DNA of 33,250 nucleotides from Candidatus Enterenecus merdae (GCA_018716385.1 DVJZ01000043.1:1-33250), one strand, 5' to 3'; counted from the stretch's first letter, positions 9,205-17,327 are shown. Translations and numbers: made by a program. The notes: a model not told the origin generated them from the letters alone.

Positions 9205-9247
9205 CCCGCCCCCGGATCGGGGGCCTTTCCGGGCTTGCGCAGCCCGG
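9205..9247 (-). promoter_or_regulatory. Structured leader of the murJ operon (two hairpins)
   Basis: The ~74-nt untranslated leader holds two hairpins: GGGCT/AGCCC (9231-9245, 5-nt loop) and GCCCCC/GGGGGC (9208-9224, 5-nt loop). The second ends a few bases before the ribosome binding site of murJ. Neither is followed by a U run, so they look more like mRNA-stabilising or translation-tuning elements than terminators. The role is inference. Confidence 0.45.
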
Positions 9248-9269
9248 CCACATCGGTTCAATGGACAGT

Positions 9270-9298
9270 ATTGTACACCAACCCCCGCCCTTTTTCAA
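9270..9298 (-). promoter_or_regulatory. Sigma-A promoter of the murJ-csaB operon
   Basis: On the minus strand there is TTGAAA (9298-9293), a 17-bp spacer, and TACAAT (9275-9270). Each hexamer is one base off consensus. Predicted start is near 9263, about 74 nt before the murJ TTG codon. No other promoter is seen before any of the five downstream genes, which all overlap or lie within 13 nt of each other. Confidence 0.85.
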
Positions 9299-9384
9299 CC
9301 ATCCTCCGGGAGATTCACGGCTTGTTCACACTTTCCACGGCCCTTGGCTGTCCTACCCAGCCGGTCTCAGCGGGCAAGGACGCA
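9299..9384. other. Divergent intergenic core between murJ and the SLH protein gene
   Basis: This is the middle of the 310-nt gap between the two divergent start codons. It lies between the two outward-facing promoters (9270-9298 minus, 9385-9413 plus), whose -35 elements are 86 nt apart. No open reading frame with a ribosome binding site and no clear inverted repeat was found. A shared regulator could bind here, but no site is evident. Confidence 0.5.
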
Positions 9385-9413
9385 TTGAACTTTGGTCGAT
9401 TTTATGCTATTAT
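9385..9413 (+). promoter_or_regulatory. Sigma-A promoter of the SLH/phosphodiester glycosidase gene
   Basis: TTGAAC (9385-9390), a 17-bp spacer and TATTAT (9408-9413). This predicts a start near 9420 and a leader of about 80 nt before the ATG at 9500. The surrounding stretch is clearly more A/T-rich than the coding DNA around it. Confidence 0.85.
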
Positions 9414-9499
9414 TATCCTATCTGCCCGAATTTTGGCTCCCCCGGAGCCCTAAACACCCCGGACGAGACAATTCCACGGATGATGAAAAGGAGCGTGCC

Positions 9500-12292
9500 A
9501 TGAACCGCAACACCTTCCCCCGCCTGGCCCGGCGCCTGACCGCTCTGGTCCTGGCCGCGGCGCTGCTGATCCCAGCCGCCTTCGCCACCGCCGGCGACAC
9601 CCGGCTCACCACCACTCAGGCCCTCACCAACCAGCTGACTTACCGCAACACGATCTCTGAACACTCCTCTGCCGGCCGGATGGAGAGTTTCTCCCTGGAG
9701 CTGGAGCCGGGGGGCTCGGTCTATCCCATCGCGGTCCAAGCCAGTGGCCGCATCTACGGCTCGGGCACCATCACCCAGGCCATCCAGGTGGCCGAGTCCA
9801 TGGGCTACCACGTGGTGGGGGGAATCAACGGCGACTTTTATACCCTCAGCACCGGCATCCCCAACGGCATCTCCATTGAGGACGGGGTCTACCGCTCCAG
9901 CGCCGATGGCTACGCCGCCTTGACCGTGGTAGACGGGCAGCTACAGTTGTGTCAATCCCCCCAGGTTACCCTCACCCTCACCAACCAGCGCAGCGGGCAC
10001 ACCGCCTCCCCCGATCACTTCAACAAATACCGGGACCACGACGGAGGCCTCTATCTCTTCAATTCCGACTTCTCCTCTACCGCACATACCTCGGGCCGGG
10101 GCGGCTGGGTGGTGGTGCTGGAACCGACAGGGGAAAGCCTGGGCCAAGCGCTCACCGTCAACTCCACCCTGACCCTGGAGGTGGTGTACACCACCGACAC
10201 CTCGGCAGAGGTGGAGATCGGAGCCAACCAGTACATCCTGACCGCCGACCACGCCTCCTCCACCGTGGCGTTTTTTGACAACTATCAGGTTGGAGATCAA
10301 ATCACCCTGACCGCCTCTTGCTCCGAACCTGTCCTCTCCCAGGCCCAATGGGCCATGGGCTGCGGCGATATCATCGTATCCGGCGGTTCAATTACCGACA
10401 GTTCCAACTGGGTTTACGCCACGGGTCGGGCTCCCCGCACCAGCGTGGGGGTCAAGGCGGACGGCACCATGGTGTTCTACACCGTGGACGGCCGGCAAAG
10501 CGGCTACTCCGGCGGGCTGACCGAGCTGGACCTGGCCCAGGAGATGCAGCGCCAGGGCTGCGTGTGGGCGGTCAACCTGGACGGGGGCGGCTCCACCACC
10601 TTTGCCGTCCAGCTGCCCGGCCAGAGCAGCCCCACCGTGGCCAACTCCCCCTCGGACGGGGGGCTGCGGGCCTGCGCGTCGTTCCTCTTGCTGGTGACCG
10701 ATCCCTCCGCCGCCGACGGGGCCGCCCGGCAGCTGGCCCTCCAGGAGGACGGACTGGTGGTGCTTGCCGGCTCCAGCGTCACCCTGGGCAACGTGGTCAG
10801 CGTGGACGGCGGCCTGGAACCCGTCCACAGCCGGGTGGCCGACGCCACCTTTGTCTCAGAGGGAGGGCTGGGCAGCTTTGACGGCGGGGTGTATACCGCC
10901 GGCTCCAACCCGGGGACGGACACCATCTCCATCACCTCTGAGTCCCTGGGTCTGTCGGGCACCGCCCAGATCCATGTGGTCAGCTCCCTCAGCCAGCTGA
11001 ACGTCACCCAGGCTGGTAGCAACACTCCCCTGTCCTCCCTGAAGGTAGCGTCAGGCCAGAGCGTGGCGCTGAGCGCCACGGGCTCCTACTGGTCCCGCAC
11101 CGCCCTGCGCGCCGGCTCCGGCGGGGTGAGCTGGTCGGTGAGCGACGGGGCAGGCTCCATCACCCAGAACGGGGTGTTCACCGCCTCGGCCGGCGCGCAG
11201 CCCGGCGTCATCACCGTCTCGGCCGGCGGGCTCACCCGCACCATCCCCGTCAACCAGACCCAGTACGCCCACACCGACGTCACCCCGGATCACTGGTCCT
11301 ATACCGCTGTGGTGTTCTGCTACCAGCAGGGCATCGTCAACGGCATCAGCGACACCCTGTTCGGCCGGGACGACCCCATCCGGCGGCGGGACTTTGTGGT
11401 CATGCTCTACAATGCCCTGGGCCAGCCCCAGGCCTCTGGGTCCTCCGGCTTTGCCGATGTGGAGGCCGGGTCCTACTATGAGGGCCCGGTCACCTGGGCC
11501 AGCCGTGCAGGGCTGGTACTGGGTATCTCCGACACCCTCTTTGCCCCGGGCGATCCCATCACCCGGGAGCAGGCCGCCGTCATCCTGCACCGGGCCCTGC
11601 CCCTGCTGGGGCTGGACGCCCCGGAGCCCGACCTGTCCGTCCTGGACCAGTTTGCCGACCAGGCCCAGATCTCCGGCTATGCCAGACAGTCGTTGACCGT
11701 GCTGGTCTCCCTGGGCATTCTCAATGGCACCGGCGAGGGAATCAACCCCCAGGGGATCCTGACCCGGGCGGAGATGGCCGCGCTGCTCTACCGCCTGCTG
11801 GGGGAGCGAGGCAACACCCCCGACACCCCTCAGCTGGGCCCTGACGCCACCCTGACCCTCTCGCCCACCTCGGGGACACTGGAGCCCTCCCAGTCTCTGA
11901 ACCTCACCGCCACCCTCACCGGCGGCACGGGGGAGATCACCTGGACGTCCAGCAACCCGGACGTGGCGGTGGTCTCCGGCCAAGGCGTGGTCACCAACGT
12001 GTACTTGGGTACGGGTTCCCCGTCGGTGACCATCACCGCCCACTGCGGGCCGCTGAGCGCCAGCGCGGTGTTCCAATGCGCCCCTGCCCAGCAAGTGGGA
12101 CTGGTCACCGCCAGCCCCAGCCTGAACGTCCGCTCCGGCCCGGGCACGGGCTACTCGGTGATCGCCAGCCTGTCCACCGGGGCCCAGGTGGCCGTACTGG
12201 CTGAGCAGGACGGCTGGTACCGGGTGCTGTTCTCCAGCGGCTCGGCCGCCGTCACCGGCTGGGTGTCGGCCAGCTATGTCACCCTGTCCTGA
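9500..12292 (+). CDS. Secreted phosphodiester glycosidase-like protein with SLH, Ig-like and SH3b domains
   Basis: 930 residues. Residues 1-~32 are a signal peptide (basic RRLTALVLAAALLIPAAFA). Residues ~50-405 match the NAGPA/phosphodiester glycosidase family (removes GlcNAc alpha-1-phosphodiester caps in the known member): GINGDFY at 108-114, APRTSVGV from 311, NLDGGGSTTF from 359, then RACASFLLLV. An Ig-like stretch follows (~410-590). Three SLH repeats come next (~592-640, 650-705, 715-770) with ITREQ and LTRAE motifs; the first repeat has a degenerate IRRRDF. A BIG2-like domain (~780-860) and an SH3b domain (~867-930, LNVRSGPGTGYSVIA) end the protein. SLH repeats bind pyruvylated wall polymer, matching the divergent csaB-type operon. 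ATG 9500 is chosen over an upstream in-frame start because AAAGGAG precedes it by 7 nt and the signal peptide starts there. Confidence 0.88.
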   Translation: MNRNTFPRLARRLTALVLAAALLIPAAFATAGDTRLTTTQALTNQLTYRNTISEHSSAGRMESFSLELEPGGSVYPIAVQASGRIYGSGTITQAIQVAESMGYHVVGGINGDFYTLSTGIPNGISIEDGVYRSSADGYAALTVVDGQLQLCQSPQVTLTLTNQRSGHTASPDHFNKYRDHDGGLYLFNSDFSSTAHTSGRGGWVVVLEPTGESLGQALTVNSTLTLEVVYTTDTSAEVEIGANQYILTADHASSTVAFFDNYQVGDQITLTASCSEPVLSQAQWAMGCGDIIVSGGSITDSSNWVYATGRAPRTSVGVKADGTMVFYTVDGRQSGYSGGLTELDLAQEMQRQGCVWAVNLDGGGSTTFAVQLPGQSSPTVANSPSDGGLRACASFLLLVTDPSAADGAARQLALQEDGLVVLAGSSVTLGNVVSVDGGLEPVHSRVADATFVSEGGLGSFDGGVYTAGSNPGTDTISITSESLGLSGTAQIHVVSSLSQLNVTQAGSNTPLSSLKVASGQSVALSATGSYWSRTALRAGSGGVSWSVSDGAGSITQNGVFTASAGAQPGVITVSAGGLTRTIPVNQTQYAHTDVTPDHWSYTAVVFCYQQGIVNGISDTLFGRDDPIRRRDFVVMLYNALGQPQASGSSGFADVEAGSYYEGPVTWASRAGLVLGISDTLFAPGDPITREQAAVILHRALPLLGLDAPEPDLSVLDQFADQAQISGYARQSLTVLVSLGILNGTGEGINPQGILTRAEMAALLYRLLGERGNTPDTPQLGPDATLTLSPTSGTLEPSQSLNLTATLTGGTGEITWTSSNPDVAVVSGQGVVTNVYLGTGSPSVTITAHCGPLSASAVFQCAPAQQVGLVTASPSLNVRSGPGTGYSVIASLSTGAQVAVLAEQDGWYRVLFSSGSAAVTGWVSASYVTLS

Positions 12293-12294
12293 CG

Positions 12295-12357
12295 CACCCC
12301 CGGCGGGGGTGTTCTGATCCGCGGCGGCGGCCCTGAAGGTTCGGGGCCGCCGCCGCG
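12295..12357 (+). terminator. Double hairpin after the SLH protein gene
   Basis: Two hairpins start 2 nt after the stop codon: a 7-bp stem CACCCCC/GGGGGTG (12295-12311), and a perfect 14-bp GC stem (12320-12333 with 12344-12357, 10-nt loop). No long T run follows, so termination may be weak or factor-assisted; position strongly suggests the transcript end. Confidence 0.6.
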
Positions 12358-12386
12358 TCCCGTCTCCCACCTCTGGGCGAAAATGG

Positions 12387-12415
12387 TTGACGGGCCACTG
12401 TTTCTGTTATATCCT
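12387..12415 (+). promoter_or_regulatory. Predicted promoter of the moxR operon
   Basis: TTGACG (12387-12392), a 17-bp spacer and TATCCT (12410-12415). The -35 is strong and the -10 matches consensus at 4 of 6 positions. The ~70-nt leader that follows contains CAACC/GGTTG and CCCG/CGGG short hairpins before the GGGGGAG ribosome binding site. Confidence 0.6.
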
Positions 12416-12492
12416 GAACAGGCAACCTAAAGGGGTTGTCCGCAAGGTCTGCCCCGCCCGATCTACGGGTTGGGAGCAAAGGGGGAGCAAGC

Positions 12493-13431
12493 ATGAGAGA
12501 ACAGGAACTGATCCAGCGCATCCTGGCCGAGGTGCGCAAGGCGGTGCTGGGCAAGGACACGGTGCTGGCCCAGGTACTGCTGGCCATCCTGGCCCGGGGC
12601 CACGTCCTGCTGGAGGACATCCCCGGCGTGGGCAAGACCACCATGGCTCTAGCCTTCTCCCGGGCGCTGGGTCTGCGCTACCAGCGGGTGCAGTTCACCC
12701 CCGACGTCATGCCCTCCGACCTGACCGGCTTTTCCATCTTCAACCAGGAGACAAACGCCTTTGACTACCGTCCCGGCGCGCTGATGTGCAACCTCTTCCT
12801 GGCCGACGAGCTCAACCGGGCCACCAGTCGCACCCAGTCGGCCCTGCTGGAGGCCATGGAGGAGGGGCAGGTAACGGTGGACGGGGTATCCCGTCCCATC
12901 GGCCAGCCCTTCGTGGTGATCGCCACCCAGAACCCGGTGGGGGCTGCGGGCACCCAGCCCCTGCCCGACTCCCAGCTGGACCGCTTCGCCCTGCGCCTGT
13001 CCCTGGGCTATCCCTCCCACCGGTCGGAGGCGGCTATGGTGCGGCAGCGCCAGACGGGAAACCCCCTGGACCGGGTGGAGCAGGTAGCCGACCACGCCCA
13101 GCTGGAACAGCTGCGCCAGGCCGCCGACCAGATCTATGTGTCCGACGATGTACTGGACTACCTGCTGGCCCTGGTGGCCGCCACCCGGCAGCACCCCCTC
13201 ATCCTCCAGGGGGCCAGCCCCCGGGCCACCCTGGCCCTGACCTGCGTCAGCCGGGCGCTGGCCCTGGCCTCGGGTCGGGACTACGTACTGCCTGAGGACG
13301 TACAGGCTGTCTTCCCCCATGTCATCGCCCACCGGCTGGTGCTCTCCCCCAAGGCGGAGGACAGCCAGCCCGCCCGGGATGAGCTGCTGGCCGCCCTGAT
13401 CCGAGGGGTACGGCCCCCTTGTCTGCGGTGA
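12493..13431 (+). CDS. MoxR-family AAA+ ATPase
   Basis: 312 residues, full length for the family. MoxR ATPases act as chaperone-like AAA+ machines that mature or remodel partner proteins, often encoded with DUF58 and transglutaminase proteins as here. Walker A is GVGKTT (residues 45-50), Walker B is FLADELNRA, sensor-1 region is VIATQNPVG, followed by LPDSQLDRFALRLSLGYP and an arginine-containing C-terminal lid (GASPRATLAL). ATG at 12493 is preferred over an upstream in-frame start at 12436, because GGGGGAG lies 6 nt before it and the family begins around this point. The stop overlaps the next gene's start region. The substrate is unknown. Confidence 0.93.
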   Translation: MREQELIQRILAEVRKAVLGKDTVLAQVLLAILARGHVLLEDIPGVGKTTMALAFSRALGLRYQRVQFTPDVMPSDLTGFSIFNQETNAFDYRPGALMCNLFLADELNRATSRTQSALLEAMEEGQVTVDGVSRPIGQPFVVIATQNPVGAAGTQPLPDSQLDRFALRLSLGYPSHRSEAAMVRQRQTGNPLDRVEQVADHAQLEQLRQAADQIYVSDDVLDYLLALVAATRQHPLILQGASPRATLALTCVSRALALASGRDYVLPEDVQAVFPHVIAHRLVLSPKAEDSQPARDELLAALIRGVRPPCLR

Positions 13432-13433
13432 AC

Positions 13434-14417
13434 ATGGCCGGCCGCCGCATCGTCTACGGGGTGGCCCTGCTGGCCGCCCTGGCCTTCCAGATCTTCTATG
13501 ACGGGTATCTGACCCAGTTCCTGCTGGTCTGTCTGCTGGCCCTGCCCGTCCTCTCTTTGCTGCTCAGCCTGCCCATCCTGGCAGGGCTGCGCCTGGCCCT
13601 GGCCCCCTCCGGCCCCCGGCTCGTCCAGGGGCAGGCGGGGCACTGGCGGCTGACCGCCCGCAGCTCCCTTCCCCTGCCCGTCGCCCGGCTGGCTCTGCGC
13701 CTGACCTTCCACAACGCCCTGACCGGCGCCACGGCGGACCAGCGGCTGCAACTTGCCGGCCTGGCCGGCGGCCAGACCCGTCCCCTTCCCCTGGAAGGGG
13801 ACCATTGCGGCGCGCTCACCTGCCGGGTCAGCCGGGCCAGGGCTCTGGACTTCCTGGGCCTATTCTCCCTGCCTATCCATCGGCCAGACCCCGCCCAGGC
13901 CCTGGTGCTGCCCCAGCCCGTTCCCCTGGAGGAACTGCCTGGTCTGGAGCCCCTTCTGGCCCAGGCAGGAGTGGGGGCAGGCTCCGCTCCGGATGAAGAA
14001 GATGAAGAACTGCGGGACTATCGCCCGGGCGATCCCATCCGGGCCATCCATTGGAAGCTCTCCTCCAAATACGACGCGCTGGTGGTGCGGGAGCGGGCCC
14101 GGCGCGGCCGGCCCCGGGTAGCCCTGTCCTTCGACCTGTTCGGCACGCCGGAGCGGCTGGATCGGGTGCTGGCCCGGCTGTGGACCGCCTCCCGCTTCCT
14201 GGTGGGGCGGGGGCTGGCCCATGAGGTCTGCTGGACCGCTCCGGACGGGCAGTCCCGGCGGGAGATTGTGGACAGCCAGAATCAACTGCTGTCCTGCATG
14301 GCCCGCATCCTCTCCCAGCCCGCCCCGGCGGCCCGGCCCCAGCCCTCCGCCCCGCTGCCCCACAGCCCAGGGCTATCCCACCTGCACATCACCGCCGGAG
14401 AGGAGGATGTGCCATGA
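13434..14417 (+). CDS. DUF58 domain-containing membrane protein
   Basis: About 327 residues. Two hydrophobic helices lie at the N-terminus (residues ~6-45), then a beta-rich region. The DUF58 signature follows: LRDYRPGDPIRAIHWKLSSKYDALVVRE, followed by a vWA-like fold (VALSFDLFG). DUF58 proteins are regular partners of MoxR ATPases. The exact start is uncertain. In-frame TTG at 13419 has GAGGGG 10 nt upstream, GTG at 13428 would overlap the moxR stop as GTGA, and ATG at 13434 begins right at the first hydrophobic helix. The annotation uses the ATG. It is coupled to the next gene by a 4-nt ATGA overlap. Confidence 0.9.
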   Translation: MAGRRIVYGVALLAALAFQIFYDGYLTQFLLVCLLALPVLSLLLSLPILAGLRLALAPSGPRLVQGQAGHWRLTARSSLPLPVARLALRLTFHNALTGATADQRLQLAGLAGGQTRPLPLEGDHCGALTCRVSRARALDFLGLFSLPIHRPDPAQALVLPQPVPLEELPGLEPLLAQAGVGAGSAPDEEDEELRDYRPGDPIRAIHWKLSSKYDALVVRERARRGRPRVALSFDLFGTPERLDRVLARLWTASRFLVGRGLAHEVCWTAPDGQSRREIVDSQNQLLSCMARILSQPAPAARPQPSAPLPHSPGLSHLHITAGEEDVP

Positions 14418-16675
14418 CCCAGCCCTTTTCTCCCCGCCGGCAGAGCCGCTGGGGCCTGGCTGTGCTGGCCGACGCTTTGCTGGTGACGGTACTCTTGGCC
14501 GCCCTGGCCCGGTTCTGCCTGACCACCTACCTGCAACCCTTCTACTACGATCTCCTGGCCGTCTCCTTTGCCCCCACCGGCGGGCTGCTGCCCATCCCCC
14601 CGTTGCCCGCCCTGGGGGTGTGCGTGGGAGCCGGATTGACGGCCACGGCGGTGTGGTCGCTGCCCCGGTTTCGCTGGCTGGCGGCGGGGGTGCTGCTGGC
14701 AGCGGCCGGGGGGCTGCTCTACTACCATCGGCTCCTGCTGTCCTGGGGCGCCCTGGCCCTGTGGGAAACCCTGTCCGTCCTGTTCACCGACGCCACCGGC
14801 TTCCCCGGCTACTTCGTTTGGGACACCCTGCTCTCCCCAGCGCTGCGGCAGCTGGCCATCCAGGCCCTGCTGGCCGCAGTGGCGGCGCTGTACGCCCTGA
14901 TCCTGGGCTGGGCGGTGGTCCGGCTGCGCCGCTTTTGGCCCGTCTTTGCCCTCACCCTGCCCTGGCTGATCCCCGCCTTTCTGGCAGAGGTGGAGCTGGA
15001 CTGGTCGGCCCTGATGGCGGTGTGTGCCTGCTGGGCCGCGCTGCTGCTGGCCAGCCTGTCCGCCCGGGCCGGGCGGGACGCTGGGGCCCGGGTGGCCCTG
15101 CTGGCCCTGCCCGCCAGCCTGGCCCTGATCCTGGGGGTATCCCTGGCCTTCCCCCGTCAGGGCTATATCCAGCCCGCCTGGGCGGCGGCGGCCCGGGACG
15201 AGCTGCTGGCCCTGGAGTGGTTCCCCTCGGGCAGCACCCCGGACGGCGGAGATGTCCCCGCCTCCCCCAACGGCGGGGCAGAGGCCCTGGCCGAACCCGA
15301 GGTGGACCTGTCCGCGGCAGGGCCCCGGCGATACACCGGCCGGGCAGTGCTCCAGGTGGAGGCCACCCACGCCGGCCCCATGTACCTGCGGGGCCTGGTC
15401 TATTCCGACTACACCGGGACGGCTTGGACGGGGTTGCAGATCCACACTCTGTCCGGCCAGGCGGCCCAGGCCTCCAGCGGAACGGCCCAGGGCCTGTCCA
15501 CCGCCCGCATCCAATCCCTGTCCGGCACCAGCGCCCTGGCCTACCTCCCCTATCGAACGGTGCAGGTTCAGGACGTCCCCACCGCCCCCAACGCTGCCCT
15601 GGCCCTGCCGGAGGCCGTGGAGGCATACAGTGTGTCCTACCTTCCCCTGGAGGGGGAACCCATCCCGGAAGAGGGGACGGACGGCGCGGCCCTTGAGGGC
15701 GGCCTTTCGCGCTACCTCGAGGTTCCCCAGCAGGCTGCCGCCTTCCTGCGCGCCTGGTATCAGCAGGCCCAGCGGGAGCTGGAGGACAGCGGCGTCCAGC
15801 CCGCCGGTGGGGCCACAGGCCCCTATGCCCGGCAGCTGAACACCTCCGCCCAGATTGCCCAGCTGCTGGCCCGGAACGCCCAATACGACCTGGGCGCTCC
15901 CGCCGTCCCCGAAGGGGAAGACTTCGTATCCCACTTCCTGGGGGAGAGCGGCCGGGGCTACTGCGTCCACTTCGCCAGCGCCGCCGCCCTGTTGCTGCGC
16001 CTGGAGGGCATCCCCGCCCGGTACGTCAGCGGCTACGCGGTGCATATCCCCGGCTCCGGCCAGGCCCAGGTGCTGGACTCCAACGCCCACGCCTGGGTGG
16101 AGATCTATCTGGAGGGCTACGGGTGGTACCCGGTGGAGGCCACCCCCTCCGTCCCCAGCCAGGAGGATCCGGAGCCTCAGCCCTCTGCCACACCCACGCC
16201 CACTCCCGCTCCGTCCACCACTCCCTCCCGTGCCCCGGAGGCAACCCTGGAACCCGACGCAACTCTCCCGCCTCAGCAGACCCCCGGCGAGCAGGTGGAA
16301 ACAGAAGCCGGCACCCCGGTCTGGCTGGCCTGGGCCATCCCTTTGCTGGCTGTGCTGGCCGCTCCCTGGGTACTGTGGGGGCTGCGGCGGCGGGGCTGGC
16401 GGCGGCTGGAGCACCGCCCGGACGCCAACGCCGCCGTGCTGGCCGCCTGGGGCTGGTTCCAACGGCTGGAGCGGTGGGGTGGGCAGGCCAGCCCCATGGC
16501 CCGGGAACTGGCCGGCAAGGCCCGGTTCAGCCAGCACACCCTCACCCCGGAGGAACGGGGGCAGATGCTGGCGGAGCTGGGCGGGGAAATTCTCCGGGTG
16601 CGACGGAGCCTGCCCGCGTGGAAGCGGCTGCCCTTTGCCCTGCTCTTCCCCCTGCCCCACAGCAAGGCGGGGTGA
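14414..16675 (+). CDS. Transglutaminase-like membrane protein (TgpA-type)
   Basis: 753 residues. About six to seven membrane helices fill residues 1-~245. A long extracytoplasmic part holds a transglutaminase/protease-like core: GYCVHFA with the nucleophilic Cys at 517, SNAHAWVEIYL with His at 559, and WYPVEATPS, where Glu 575 sits in the acidic-residue position. A Pro/Thr/Ser-rich linker (~590-635), one more helix (~640-660) and a cytoplasmic tail follow. This is the third member of the MoxR-DUF58-transglutaminase module; the reaction may be peptide crosslinking or proteolysis at the cell surface, not decided by sequence. ATG overlaps the DUF58 stop and follows GGAGAGGAGG. No clear terminator after it. 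Confidence 0.9.
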   Translation: MTQPFSPRRQSRWGLAVLADALLVTVLLAALARFCLTTYLQPFYYDLLAVSFAPTGGLLPIPPLPALGVCVGAGLTATAVWSLPRFRWLAAGVLLAAAGGLLYYHRLLLSWGALALWETLSVLFTDATGFPGYFVWDTLLSPALRQLAIQALLAAVAALYALILGWAVVRLRRFWPVFALTLPWLIPAFLAEVELDWSALMAVCACWAALLLASLSARAGRDAGARVALLALPASLALILGVSLAFPRQGYIQPAWAAAARDELLALEWFPSGSTPDGGDVPASPNGGAEALAEPEVDLSAAGPRRYTGRAVLQVEATHAGPMYLRGLVYSDYTGTAWTGLQIHTLSGQAAQASSGTAQGLSTARIQSLSGTSALAYLPYRTVQVQDVPTAPNAALALPEAVEAYSVSYLPLEGEPIPEEGTDGAALEGGLSRYLEVPQQAAAFLRAWYQQAQRELEDSGVQPAGGATGPYARQLNTSAQIAQLLARNAQYDLGAPAVPEGEDFVSHFLGESGRGYCVHFASAAALLLRLEGIPARYVSGYAVHIPGSGQAQVLDSNAHAWVEIYLEGYGWYPVEATPSVPSQEDPEPQPSATPTPTPAPSTTPSRAPEATLEPDATLPPQQTPGEQVETEAGTPVWLAWAIPLLAVLAAPWVLWGLRRRGWRRLEHRPDANAAVLAAWGWFQRLERWGGQASPMARELAGKARFSQHTLTPEERGQMLAELGGEILRVRRSLPAWKRLPFALLFPLPHSKAG

Positions 16676-16693
16676 GCAAACCACGCCCCGCCC

Positions 16694-16722
16694 TTGACTT
16701 TTCCCCAGGGCTGTGCTACCCT
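16694..16722 (+). promoter_or_regulatory. Predicted promoter of the PNPOx-like gene
   Basis: TTGACT (16694-16699), a 17-bp spacer and TACCCT (16717-16722), starting 19 nt after the transglutaminase gene. The leader carries a short CCCGCC/GGCGGG hairpin (about 16735-16747) before the GGGAGGG ribosome binding site. Confidence 0.55.
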
Positions 16723-16778
16723 GTGGCAAAGGCTCCCGCCAGGCGGGGGTCCATCCAGTTTGTACGGGAGGGATCGCC

Positions 16779-17273
16779 ATGTTCCGGCCGATGCGCCGCC
16801 ATCGCCAGGCCCTGTCCCATGAGGCGTGTGAGGCCGTGCTGCGCCGGGGCACCTCCGGCGTGCTGGCCCTGGCTGGGGATGACGGCTACCCCTATGCCGT
16901 CCCCCTCAGCTACGTCTACCACAACGGCAAGCTCTACTTCCATTGCGCCAAGGCCGGCCACAAGCTGGACGCCATTGCCCGCAGCCCCAAGGCCAGCTTC
17001 TGCGTCATCGATCAGGACCAAGTGGCGCCCTTGGAGTACACCACCTATTTTCGCAGCGTCATCGCCTTTGGGGCGGTTCGGGTCCTGGAGGACGAGGGGG
17101 AGCGGCGGGCCTCCATCGAGCAGCTGGCCGTCCGCTACGCCCCCCAGGACAGTTCCCAGCACCGCCAACAGGCCATCCAGGCCGAGTGGAACGCCCTTTG
17201 TATGTTGGAGATGGAAGTACACCACCTGTCCGGAAAGCAGGCCAAGGAGCTGGCCCCGCCCCAGGGGGAGTGA
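16779..17273 (+). CDS. Pyridoxamine 5'-phosphate oxidase-like FMN-binding protein (NimA-type)
   Basis: 164 residues, the normal size for NimA/PNPOx-fold split-barrel flavoproteins. Landmarks are the N-terminal RRHRQALSHEACEAVLRRGTSG, then LALAGDDGYPYAVPLSYVY, KLYFHCAKAGHKLDAI (phosphate/FMN contact region), ASFCVIDQDQVAP and TYFRSVIAFGAVRVL. The family binds FMN as a homodimer and includes nitroimidazole reductases, but substrate cannot be read from the sequence. ATG at 16779 follows GGGAGGG with 6 nt spacing; an earlier in-frame start at 16713 would lie within the promoter -10 region and is rejected. Own promoter at 16694-16722. Confidence 0.88.
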   Translation: MFRPMRRHRQALSHEACEAVLRRGTSGVLALAGDDGYPYAVPLSYVYHNGKLYFHCAKAGHKLDAIARSPKASFCVIDQDQVAPLEYTTYFRSVIAFGAVRVLEDEGERRASIEQLAVRYAPQDSSQHRQQAIQAEWNALCMLEMEVHHLSGKQAKELAPPQGE

Positions 17274-17296
17274 GTACGCCCACAACTGCATCCTGC

Positions 17297-17314
17297 CGCC
17301 CGCCGGGGCGTTTT
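17297..17314 (+). terminator. Weak hairpin terminator after the PNPOx-like gene
   Basis: Stem CGCCC/GGGCG (17297-17301 with 17306-17310), 4-nt loop, followed by TTTTG. Short but GC-only and located 24 nt after the stop codon; a second, stronger terminator follows. Confidence 0.45.
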
Positions 17315-17327
17315 GCTTGTGTAGTAG

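Noticed and set aside
9187-9261. Extended MurJ start at the TTG at 9261
   Set aside because: It would place the start codon essentially at the predicted transcription start; the added residues are Gly/Arg-rich and non-homologous, and a proper ribosome binding site precedes the TTG at 9189.
12416-12492. The moxR leader as a cyclic-di-GMP (GEMM) riboswitch, because of GGCAACC and CCGCAAGG stretches
   Set aside because: Spacing and the conserved second stem with its tetraloop receptor do not match the GEMM consensus; only short hairpins remain. Left as a plain leader.
14282-16852. An 856-codon minus-strand frame opposite the transglutaminase gene, and a similar 590-codon plus-strand frame opposite pepF (29730-31502)
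   Set aside because: Both are antisense mirrors of strongly identified genes; composition is Gly/Gln/Pro-rich and no motif was found.
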